From an uncultured Bacteroidales bacterium (GTDB lineage Bacteria; Bacteroidota; Bacteroidia; Bacteroidales; P3), in contig CALGGY010000049.1 in the NCBI GenBank assembly GCA_937915785.1, positions 1-23,173 of the forward strand: a stretch of DNA of 23,173 bases, given 5' to 3'. Shown here piece after piece: positions 1-6,124 of this stretch; the first letter of the stretch is position 1, and each line of letters starts with the position of its first letter. The notes under the pieces are model-generated. The model saw nothing but the letters and a program-made list of their open reading frames with translations, made no database searches and was not told the DNA's origin. Made by a program: the position numbers and the translations under genes.

Positions 1-50
1 TGTCCATTAGAGAATTTGTCCTCAAAATAACCATTAATTTTGTCCATTAC
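1..50. repeat. Short direct repeats, possible insertion-sequence end
   Basis: The nonamer TGTCCATTA occurs at 1-9 and again at 41-49, with partial copies between them (TTGTCC at 16-21, CCATTA at 31-36). The homology of the adjacent surface-protein fragment stops right at this block. Several short repeats within the last 50 bp are a known property of the ends of some insertion sequences, for example the IS21 family, so this may be the end of an element lying mostly outside the window. No transposase is visible, so the family assignment is a guess. Confidence 0.3.
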
Positions 51-460
51 ACCGAGCTTTCCCACAGGTCGGGCACGAGTATCAGTCCGTTTACACCGTT
101 CGCCTGGGCCATGGCGTAGCGTATGCCCGAGGGTGTTACTCTGGTATCCATCAGGTATGCGTATTCGTCGTGCGACAGAGTGAACCAAGTGCCAGCTGTT
201 TCCATCTTTTGGGTGCGGGGGTTGAAAACGTCGTTGTATATGCCCCAGTCGTAGTTGACATTTGAGCCTTCGATGTTGTTTGCTTGGGTGAAGGATGGGC
301 CATAGCCATAGTAGTTGGCTTGTGCCCCGGTGTTTTCGTGCATGGTGGAGTAAGGTTGGTTGTTGCGGTTGCCATTGTCGTCGGGGTTGTGATAGCCGCT
401 TGTGCCCCAGCCAAACAGGTCTATCCAGCCGGTGTAGTTGGTGTCGATATTTGTCAAGCT
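50..460 (-). pseudogene. Fragment of a Bacteroidales repetitive surface/secreted protein
   Basis: About 135 codons on the minus strand encode a stretch typical of large Bacteroidales extracellular proteins: a GWIDLFGWGTSGY segment, then a Tyr/Asn/Gly-rich part, a WFTLSHDEYAYLMDTR segment and NGVNGLILVPDLW. This family is recognised from general knowledge of such proteins; its function is not known to me. Both ends are missing. The upstream (N-terminal) side is replaced at about 451-460 by an IS630 transposase tail in the opposite direction, and the downstream side ends in an unrelated ESSV-stop at 47-58 inside a short-repeat block. The open frame continues to 577 only because the antisense of the transposase happens to be open. 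There is no signal peptide, start context or promoter, so it is best read as a gene remnant. Confidence 0.7.
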
Positions 461-647
461 CCCGCCATACTCCCCCGATCTGAACCCGATAGAGCAGGTG
501 TGGCGAATTACAAGGCGCGAGAACACGCATAATGTCTTTTTCAGGAACAGGGCTGAGTTGGAGGTCACCGTTGACACAGCTTTCGCTAGATGGGCGCAAC
601 CAAATCATCAGTTAAGGTCGCTGTGTTCATTTATGAGAAAATTTTAA
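456..647 (+). pseudogene. IS630-family transposase, C-terminal remnant
   Basis: The plus frame reads LPPYSPDLNPIEQVWRITRR followed by a THN motif, ending at TAA 645-647. This is the C-terminal DDE motif region of IS630/Tc1-like transposases; the glutamate in NPIEQVW is the third catalytic residue. Only about 63 of the usual 300 or more residues remain, and both catalytic aspartates and the DNA-binding domain are missing. The conserved part starts abruptly at about 456-459, exactly where the opposite-strand surface-protein homology stops, so the two remnants form a recombination junction. It cannot encode an active enzyme. It is the only recognisable plus-strand coding sequence in the window. 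Confidence 0.8.
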
Positions 648-711
648 TGTCGTTTACTATAATTATATGTATAAATTGCGATTGTTTTAGTGTTTATGAA
701 TGTGTAACATA

Positions 712-749
712 GTCCCGCGCAAATTTGCATTTGCGGGACCTGTCTTTTT
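712..749 (+). terminator. Rho-independent terminator downstream of the IS630 remnant
   Basis: GTCCCGC (712-718) pairs with GCGGGAC (733-739). After a two-base bulge, AAA (721-723) pairs with TTT (730-732) around the loop TTTGCA. The stem is followed by CTGTC and five T at 745-749. In this direction it would end transcripts that read through the transposase remnant. Confidence 0.6.
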
Positions 750-840
750 GTTCGGGTGATGTTTCTAAGTGGTATTTTTTTTGTTTTCGCAGGTCGGAAA
801 ACTGCAGGATTTTCTGTCTTCGGGCAGGCTAAAAAGCGAC

Positions 841-867
841 TTGCACCGCTGTATGTAGGCGGTGTAA
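841..867 (-). terminator. Hairpin, possible minus-strand terminator
   Basis: TTGCACCGC (841-849) pairs with GCGGTGTAA (859-867), nine pairs with one G-T wobble, around a 9-base loop. Read on the minus strand, the hairpin is followed five bases later by TTTTT. It could be a terminator for minus-strand transcription; the gap before the T-run makes this uncertain. Confidence 0.35.
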
Positions 868-898
868 AATGTTACAATTGATTGATTGTTATGTTGTT

Positions 899-922
899 GT
901 GTGTGTGTGTGTGGGGGGGGGG
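899..922. repeat. (GT)7 followed by a run of ten G
   Basis: Seven GT dinucleotides (899-912) run directly into ten G (913-922). Such tracts slip during replication, and homopolymer G runs of this length are typical contingency loci when they lie in promoters or genes. Here no intact gene starts nearby, so a switching role cannot be shown. The exact length may also be affected by sequencing error. Confidence 0.85.
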
Positions 923-1200
923 AATAATCTAAATATCAACACATTACGCCATTTTTGCGAAGGTGCAAATGTTGTATCTTGTTGATTGTTAGCAAATTTT
1001 GTCATTTTGTTTGTCATTTGATTTTGTAAAATTACGGACTTTATTCTGTATAAAAAAACATTTTTCTTTTTTTAACAGCGAAATTGCAAATTATTAACAA
1101 ACGGTATCTACAAGCCAATTGCGAAAAGTTGGCAGAGCAGGTGGGCATTTTTAAAGAAAAGAGCTTGTTGTGGCATAAGCCAATTTGAGAGCGCGCATAC

Positions 1201-1242
1201 AAAAAATCTCCCCAAATTCGATGGAATTTGGGGAGGCTTTTT
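1201..1242. terminator. Bidirectional terminator after the DUF362 gene
   Basis: A perfect 12-bp stem, CTCCCCAAATTC (1208-1219) with GAATTTGGGGAG (1224-1235), closes on the loop GATG. On the minus strand it is followed by ATTTTTT, about 30 bases past the stop of the DUF362 gene. On the plus strand it is followed by GCTTTTT. It can therefore stop transcription from either side, and most plausibly ends the flavin reductase-DUF362 transcript. Confidence 0.85.
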
Positions 1243-1267
1243 GGTGTTTGTTTGCCTTAGTGGAGGC

Positions 1268-2266
1268 TTATTCTATGTTTTTAAGCTGATACTTGCGCGA
1301 GCCGAGGCCGATTTTTTCGGCATGTTCGATGGTGTGAATGCCATGCTGTTGTTCTATGCGTTTTATCAGCGAGGTGGCGTCGTCGCCTTCGGTGTTTTGG
1401 TGTTTGTACACAAGGTCAACGCAGGCTTGGTCGAGGGCCACGGGGTCGGTGGAGGCCAGTATGCCTATGTCCTTGAGCTCGGGTTTGGCGGGGTTGCCGT
1501 TGCAGTCGCAGTCGATGGAGATGTTGTTCATCACGGCAATGTACAGCACTTTGCCTTTGAAATAGTCGTGAACGGCTGCTGCGGCGGTGGCCATGCATTC
1601 GAGGAACTTGTCCTGATTTTCGGGCAGTATGTTCTCCCACAGGTGGCTGGCATCTTGTGTAATGCCGTTGGAGTGGATATAAGCTTTGCCGTTGCTGGAG
1701 GCCACGCCTATGCTCTGGTTTTTCAGCACTCCGCCAAAACCGCCCATCTGATGTCCTTTGAAATGGGCCAGATTTATCATGAAGTCGTAGTTTTGGAGGT
1801 GGTTGCCCACAATGTTGTATTTCATGTAGGTGGTGTCGCGCACGGGAATTTGCATCTCGCTTTCGGCGTCCATTATGTCCACTGTGGCAATGTTGCGGTA
1901 TCCGCGTTTGTCAATTTCTTTCTGGTGGTCGGCGGTGTGCATGCGTGTGCCGGCGTAGGCGGTGTTGCATTCCACAAGGGTGCCGTTTACCAGATGCACA
2001 AGGTTTTTGATCAGCTCCGGTTTCAGCGGGTTCGATTTTTCGGTTTCGCCGGTTGAGATTTTCACTGCCACGCGGCCTTGGGCTTCCACGCCAAGTGCCT
2101 GATAGATGCGTACCAGTGCTTCGGGGCTTATTTCTGTGGTCATGTAAACCACTGCCGAGGTGGTGTCGGCTGCCTGCTCTTCGGGAGCGGGAGCGGGGTT
2201 TTGCTGGCCTTTGCAGCCAAGCAGCATCAGTGATGCCGTTGCTAATGTAAGTGCTACGTTTTTCAT
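1268..2266 (-). CDS. DUF362 domain lipoprotein
   Basis: A 332-residue protein. A lipoprotein signal peptide ends at a lipobox with Cys18 (SLMLLGC), followed by a Pro/Ala/Glu linker containing ADTTSA. From about residue 40 the sequence matches the DUF362 family: an NLVHLVNGTLVECN segment, AGTRMHTADH, a CDCNGN cysteine pair near residue 252, and DIGILASTDPVALDQA. DUF362 proteins are often found with iron-sulfur or redox proteins, and the CxC pair is a plausible metal or redox site, but no reaction is established. It starts 18 bp after the flavin reductase lipoprotein, so the two form an operon, and they share the same linker motif. The location is most likely periplasmic, attached to the inner or outer membrane. 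A strong hairpin terminator follows. The family call is firm; the function is open. Confidence 0.85.
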   Translation of the reverse strand: MKNVALTLATASLMLLGCKGQQNPAPAPEEQAADTTSAVVYMTTEISPEALVRIYQALGVEAQGRVAVKISTGETEKSNPLKPELIKNLVHLVNGTLVECNTAYAGTRMHTADHQKEIDKRGYRNIATVDIMDAESEMQIPVRDTTYMKYNIVGNHLQNYDFMINLAHFKGHQMGGFGGVLKNQSIGVASSNGKAYIHSNGITQDASHLWENILPENQDKFLECMATAAAAVHDYFKGKVLYIAVMNNISIDCDCNGNPAKPELKDIGILASTDPVALDQACVDLVYKHQNTEGDDATSLIKRIEQQHGIHTIEHAEKIGLGSRKYQLKNIE

Positions 2267-2284
2267 AAGAGGATATAGTTTTTG

Positions 2285-2989
2285 TTATTTGTCCTGATAA
2301 ATGGCACCCGAGCCCCATGCTTTGCCCGCGCTGTCGCCAACCACGTAGTAGTTCACGTCGGCGGAGTTGAAAATTATGGGACGCAGTTTGGTGATGTCCA
2401 CCTTGCCGTTGGTGAGTATGCTTGGGTCGGCGCTCCAGTTCACCACTTCGCCCACCACACGGGCACCGCCGCCGTCGTAGTCGGTGATGGCAACGGCGCG
2501 GCATTCGAGCGTTAGCTTGTATTGTTCTATGATGGGTGCGTCAACGTTGGGACTTTTTACGGTTGTGAATCCAGCACGTTGCACCTTGTCGGGAACATCG
2601 TTGGCGCTAACGGTGCCGAAGTAGTCGGACTGTGCCACGTCGTCGGCAGTGGCGAAACTGATGGTGAAGGCTTTTTTCAAGCGTATGTTGTCGGTGGTTT
2701 TGTGTGGCGACAGTTCAAAACAAATTTGTTTGCTGCCGCACTGGCTGCCCCATGCTGCCATCATCACGTCGGGATTGCCGTTGGCGTCGTAGGTGGCAAT
2801 CATTATGCAGGGCATTGGGGTCATCACTGGTTTTTCGCTGCCAAAGTTCACACGGCCTTCCACTTCTGCCAGAGGCTGGGCGGATGTGGTGTCGGCGGGT
2901 TGCTGGTTTTGGCCGGCAATTTGTTCGTTTTTATTGCCACAGCTGGCCATAGCAAGGCAGATAACTGCCAGAAGTACAATTCTTTTCAT
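2285..2989 (-). CDS. Flavin reductase-like (flavoredoxin type) lipoprotein
   Basis: A 234-residue protein. I place the start at the ATG at 2987-2989, not ten codons upstream, because it begins a clean lipoprotein signal (MKRIVLLAVICLAMASC, Cys17) and lies about 27 bases from a TATCTTTG promoter element. A linker with ADTTSA leads into a flavin reductase-like FMN-binding split barrel: PMPCIMIATYD, then NPDVMMAAWGSQCG, FELSPHKTTDNI and KKAFTISFAT (about residues 57-115). Relatives bind FMN and act as flavoredoxins or flavin reductases, normally in the cytoplasm. The export signal makes a periplasmic, membrane-anchored version likely, which is unusual. It is the first gene of an operon with the DUF362 lipoprotein. 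The family call is confident; substrate and electron donor are unknown. Confidence 0.82.
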   Translation of the reverse strand: MKRIVLLAVICLAMASCGNKNEQIAGQNQQPADTTSAQPLAEVEGRVNFGSEKPVMTPMPCIMIATYDANGNPDVMMAAWGSQCGSKQICFELSPHKTTDNIRLKKAFTISFATADDVAQSDYFGTVSANDVPDKVQRAGFTTVKSPNVDAPIIEQYKLTLECRAVAITDYDGGGARVVGEVVNWSADPSILTNGKVDITKLRPIIFNSADVNYYVVGDSAGKAWGSGAIYQDK

Positions 2990-3016
2990 TTTGTCGGTGT
3001 TTTTTATTTTGAGTTG

Positions 3017-3024
3017 CAAAGATA
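3017..3024 (-). promoter_or_regulatory. Predicted -7 element of the flavin reductase-DUF362 operon
   Basis: On the minus strand this reads TATCTTTG, matching the Bacteroidota -7 consensus TAnnTTTG, 27 bases before the chosen ATG. I see no TTTG at the -33 distance, so the promoter is half-consensus. Confidence 0.45.
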
Positions 3025-3048
3025 CATAAAAATGGAATAATTGCCGTT

Positions 3049-3094
3049 AAAAAAACGGAGGCATTTGTTTTTTTTCTGTGCCACCGTTTTTTTT
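3049..3094 (-). terminator. Terminator after the small acidic lipoprotein gene
   Basis: AAAAAAACGG-A-GGCA (3049-3063) pairs with TGCC-A-CCGTTTTTT (3079 onward), with one A-A mismatch. On the minus strand the hairpin runs into seven T just downstream of the stop codon at 3104. The pairing is nearly symmetrical, so it may also work on the plus strand. It separates this gene from the flavin reductase operon. Confidence 0.6.
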
Positions 3095-3103
3095 GTGAAG
3101 GAA

Positions 3104-3316
3104 TCAGTTGTCCCACACAATTTCGCCGCCGTCTTCCCATTCTTCGTAAGAGATTTCCGTGCCAGCGGCATTTTGTGTTGCCATGTCGGTGGAGTCTATT
3201 TTTTGTTTCACCTCGTCGTAAGTGAGGGAGTCGCCATCGTTTGCTCCGTTGTTGGAGTTGTTTCCGCAGGCGGCAAACATTGCTATTGCTGCAATAGCCA
3301 AGAGTGTTTTTTTCAT
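3104..3316 (-). CDS. Small acidic lipoprotein of unknown function
   Basis: A 70-residue protein. A signal peptide ends in AAIAMFAAC (Cys17), followed by an Asn/Gly/Asp-rich linker and an acidic tail (YDEVKQKIDST, then SYEEWEDGGEIVWDN). The mature part is only about 54 residues, has a strong negative charge and shows no domain I recognise. The start codon lies 12 bp after the stop of the DUF5686 gene, so it is cotranscribed and may assist or bind that outer-membrane protein; this is inferred from position only. A terminator hairpin follows directly. The intact signal peptide, lipobox and operon position support a real gene despite its size. Confidence 0.75.
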   Translation of the reverse strand: MKKTLLAIAAIAMFAACGNNSNNGANDGDSLTYDEVKQKIDSTDMATQNAAGTEISYEEWEDGGEIVWDN

Positions 3317-3328
3317 TGTGTTTGTGTA

Positions 3329-5947
3329 TTATAAATTTAAACCTATTGTCATAAAAACGGACATGTTGTCTTTTTCGTATGCCGAATTGTAGGCGCTTAT
3401 GCGGTATGCGTAGCCTACGCCAAAACTTAAAGTGCTGTAGTTTAGTAGGTTGTTGATGGCTATGCAGGGTTCCAAAATGCCTTTTTCGGGTGCTTGGAAG
3501 GGGATGTTGTCGTTCGAAACGACGTTTTTGGCGGAGCCTATTATCGAGTTGAGCTGCAAAAACAGCGTGGGTTTGGAGTGTTTAAGTCGCCACAGGGGCT
3601 TTGTAAAACTGAAACTCACGCAAAGGTTGGCATAGCGGTCGCTTGCAAACTGGTGCGGACGCAGGGTGAGGAAACTGTTGCGGAAATAGTACCACATATT
3701 GTCGGTGCCCACTGTGGCAAACAGCCGGCTGAAAGGCACGTTGCTGTCCACATATCCTACCTGTCCGAAAAGGCTCAGCGTGCCGTAGTGCTGCACCTGT
3801 ATCATCTGTTGGTATTCCGCCACAATGCGGTTGTATGTGGTGCTGGCGTCGAATAGTGCTATGCCGCGGGTGTAGCAGATGTTGAACATCGGGTGCGACA
3901 GCTCGGAGCCGAGGCTCAGTTCGTATTTGGGCAGACGTATTTTGTTGTTTTTTTCGTAGTGCAGCGCAAGTCCTATCTCGGCAAAATCGGTGGTGGCAAG
4001 CCGCTCTTCGATGTCCTTGTCGTAGAAAATTCCTGATGAGTCGTACATCGGCGTTTCGCGCGAGTAGGTGGCCGAGAGGGTGCCTTTCACGTGCCGCCAC
4101 AAGGGTACCGACAGCTGTGCGCCAGTGCTCCTAACCTTGGAGAAATGCCGCATGGCGTACTCGATGTTGCCCGAAATGTCGAGCAGGGCGTAGGTGTGGT
4201 CTTGCGTGGCGGCGGCGGGTGCAAGGTCCTGGCGGTAGAAGAGTTTCAGTGCCCGGTTTTGGTAACGGTCGAAGAAAAAGTCCACCTCGCCTCCGTATTT
4301 CCATTCCTTGTCCTTCACCCCGTAGCCGAAATATCCGCTTAGGCGCAGCCATCGGGCAATGTTCCAGTCGCCGCCCAAGCCCCAGTGCGAGTACTCGTAT
4401 TTGTTGAAGCTGTACAGTTTGTTGATGTCTATTGCAAAATGGCCGATTTTAATTTTTCCCGACAACATTTGCAGCATCCAGTCCATCAGGCCCGACAGGC
4501 TGATGTTCACTTTGTCCTTGCGCATGGTCTCGTTTATGCTGTCGTACAGGATAAAGGTGTTTTTCTCCTTTTCGGAAATGGCGGGGCGGTAGCGGTTCCA
4601 GATGGCGGTGTCGTTGGTAACGGCCTCTTGGTCGATGTTGAGGGTTACGTCGCTGAACTCGCGGCGCTTGAGCTTGGGGTTGAAGGTGAAGTCGCGGATT
4701 TCGTTGGTGGTGGAGAACCGCACCATTATGTCGTTTTTTTTCGACATCTTGAAACCAAGCTCGAAGTGCAGGAAATCGGGGTGCCAGCGTCCGATGCTGT
4801 CGGTGGTGTAGAGGTGCCTTACGCGGAAAACAAGGCCGTCGTTTTTTTCGCTCATGCTGATATTTAGGGCATCGGTGGATACCGACAACGCCATGCCTGC
4901 CGAGTCGGTCTTGGTGCCGGTGCTGTTTTTTTTGTCGCCGATCGACGAAAAATCGATGTTGTTGAAAGTGGAAAGCACTTTGACGGGCTCTGCCACAATG
5001 CTTTGTATGGCGTACCCGTTGCTGTTGATGAACACCTTGCCTTTCAGCGCGTTGAAATCCATTTTGGGCCTCGGGTTGAAAAGTATGCCGAAAATGGTGT
5101 CGTTGCCCACGTAGGTGGTGTCCTGTATTATAAAGTAATAGCGTCGGAAAGTGCCTTTGCGTATGGGGTTGATGTAGGGCACGCCCAATATGTTGAAATT
5201 GCTTGAGTAGAACGATGTGGACTGCATCTGGGTCAGTATCATCGAAAAGATGGGGTTTTCGGTGCCGGCGGTGCGTGTGGCTATCACGTTTTCGCTAACG
5301 CGGTCGGGCTTTTTGTATTTGTATTCCGACACCGACTCGGTGAAAAACAGGTAGGTGCTGTCTATTATCTCGTCCACGAATATTTCGAACGAGTCGCGCA
5401 CGGTGTCGCGTTTGGGCAGCAGTTTGCTGGCGGTGTTCCGCATCGATATCTCCTCGTCGTGGGCAAACTCTATCACACCGCGGTTGTACGAGGTGTAGGT
5501 GTACGACTGTTGGTTTTTGAAGTTGTTTTGCTTTTTGTTGTCGATGGCGGCCTGGATAATGCGGTTGGCGGGGTTGATGCCGGGTTTCACTACCACATCC
5601 TTCAGCTGGAACACCGATTGTTTCATCCTAACTGTTATTTTCCGGCCGTCGGTGGGTATGTCGGCGTAGGTTTCGTCGTAACCCATGCATTTGATGTGCA
5701 GGCGTTTGCAGTCGGCGTCCACCTTCAGTGAAAAGTTGCCCGCAATGTCGGAGATGGTTCCGGTGCGGGTGTTGTCCACAAAAACGTTGGCAAAAGCCAC
5801 GGGGTCGCCGTTTTTTTTGTCGCGTATGGTGCCGCTAACCTCGTGCTGTTGCGCCATACCAGCAACAAAAAAGGACAGTAATAGGACAAAGCAAATTACT
5901 TTGTTGCCCAAAACTGTCCTTATTTTTGCCAAGAAATTGACTGTCAT
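3329..5947 (-). CDS. DUF5686 family outer-membrane protein with carboxypeptidase-regulatory-like domain
   Basis: An 872-residue protein. The signal peptide (hydrophobic part VICFVLLLSFFVAGMA) is cut near residue 32. Residues about 35-120 are a carboxypeptidase-regulatory-like beta-sandwich (EVSGTIRDKKNGDPVAFANV to VFQLKDVVV), the same plug-adjacent domain seen in SusC-type proteins. The rest matches DUF5686: PANRIIQAAIDNKK, YTYTSYNRG, then a long beta-rich part ending in barrel-like strands (YSTLSFGVGYAYRISAYN to VFMTIGLNL). The TonB-dependent receptor plug is absent, so this is not a SusC transporter. Family members are expected in the outer membrane of Bacteroidota; their role is not known. 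The gene is followed after 12 bp by the small lipoprotein gene. Two copies of TACAATTGA lie 54-82 bases before the ATG. No canonical -7 element is visible. Confidence 0.85.
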   Translation of the reverse strand: MTVNFLAKIRTVLGNKVICFVLLLSFFVAGMAQQHEVSGTIRDKKNGDPVAFANVFVDNTRTGTISDIAGNFSLKVDADCKRLHIKCMGYDETYADIPTDGRKITVRMKQSVFQLKDVVVKPGINPANRIIQAAIDNKKQNNFKNQQSYTYTSYNRGVIEFAHDEEISMRNTASKLLPKRDTVRDSFEIFVDEIIDSTYLFFTESVSEYKYKKPDRVSENVIATRTAGTENPIFSMILTQMQSTSFYSSNFNILGVPYINPIRKGTFRRYYFIIQDTTYVGNDTIFGILFNPRPKMDFNALKGKVFINSNGYAIQSIVAEPVKVLSTFNNIDFSSIGDKKNSTGTKTDSAGMALSVSTDALNISMSEKNDGLVFRVRHLYTTDSIGRWHPDFLHFELGFKMSKKNDIMVRFSTTNEIRDFTFNPKLKRREFSDVTLNIDQEAVTNDTAIWNRYRPAISEKEKNTFILYDSINETMRKDKVNISLSGLMDWMLQMLSGKIKIGHFAIDINKLYSFNKYEYSHWGLGGDWNIARWLRLSGYFGYGVKDKEWKYGGEVDFFFDRYQNRALKLFYRQDLAPAAATQDHTYALLDISGNIEYAMRHFSKVRSTGAQLSVPLWRHVKGTLSATYSRETPMYDSSGIFYDKDIEERLATTDFAEIGLALHYEKNNKIRLPKYELSLGSELSHPMFNICYTRGIALFDASTTYNRIVAEYQQMIQVQHYGTLSLFGQVGYVDSNVPFSRLFATVGTDNMWYYFRNSFLTLRPHQFASDRYANLCVSFSFTKPLWRLKHSKPTLFLQLNSIIGSAKNVVSNDNIPFQAPEKGILEPCIAINNLLNYSTLSFGVGYAYRISAYNSAYEKDNMSVFMTIGLNL

Positions 5948-6000
5948 TGCAATAGGTTAATCTGTGGATGATGTGCTTTTCAACGTTTCTGAAGGATAAT

Positions 6001-6029
6001 TACAATTGACCTCAAAATTCTACAATTGA
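6001..6029. promoter_or_regulatory. Direct repeat TACAATTGA, possible operator upstream of the DUF5686 gene
   Basis: TACAATTGA occurs at 6001-6009 and 6021-6029, start-to-start distance 20 bp (about two helical turns). Each copy contains the palindrome CAATTG. The position, 54-82 bases before the DUF5686 start codon, suits a regulator binding two sites on one face of DNA. A third copy is at 873-881. Confidence 0.35.
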
Positions 6030-6055
6030 AGAATATATATTTACACGTTGAAACA

Positions 6056-6124
6056 AATTCCTAAATCCGAAATTCCAATTCCGAACTCCGAAATCGAAGC
6101 CCCTATTCAGAATTTCGAATTCGT
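6056..6124. repeat. Degenerate short tandem repeat of TTCGGAATT type
   Basis: The DNA between the DUF5686 promoter region and the glutamine synthetase stop is a run of imperfect units about 7-9 bases long. On the minus strand these read ATTCGAAATTC, TTCGATTTCGGAG, TTCGGAATTGGAA, TTTCGGATTTAGGAA. Similar low-complexity arrays occur between genes in many bacteria. The array begins within two bases of the glnA stop codon, so it would form the 3' end of that transcript. Confidence 0.6.

Larger units (their letters stand above)
648..1267. other. Long gene-poor stretch with hairpins and a simple repeat
   Basis: These 620 bp lie between the IS630 remnant and the stop codon of the DUF362 gene and hold no intact gene. 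They contain a plus-strand terminator (712-749), a 9-bp-stem hairpin (841-867), a copy of TACAATTGA (873-881), a (GT)7-G10 tract (899-922), AT-rich sequence to about 1080, a possible 3' coding remnant ending at 1188, and a two-way terminator (1201-1242). I see no tRNA cloverleaf or recognised RNA family. Confidence 0.6.

Noticed and set aside
47..577. A single 176-residue protein across the whole left open frame
   Set aside because: Codons upstream of about 460 are the antisense of the IS630 transposase tail, so the N-terminal 40 or so residues are not a real protein.
1110..1122. 13-base ACAAGCCAATTGC with an inverted copy at 23140-23152
   Set aside because: Several 13-base matches are expected by chance in 23 kb, and the flanks do not extend the match.
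648..1267. tRNA, small RNA or CRISPR in the long noncoding stretch
   Set aside because: There is no cloverleaf and no regularly spaced repeats. The hairpins present look like terminators or isolated stems.
1241..2056. 271-codon plus-strand open frame opposite the DUF362 gene
   Set aside because: It is a mirror frame with biased Val/Gly/His content, while the minus strand has a complete lipoprotein with family motifs.
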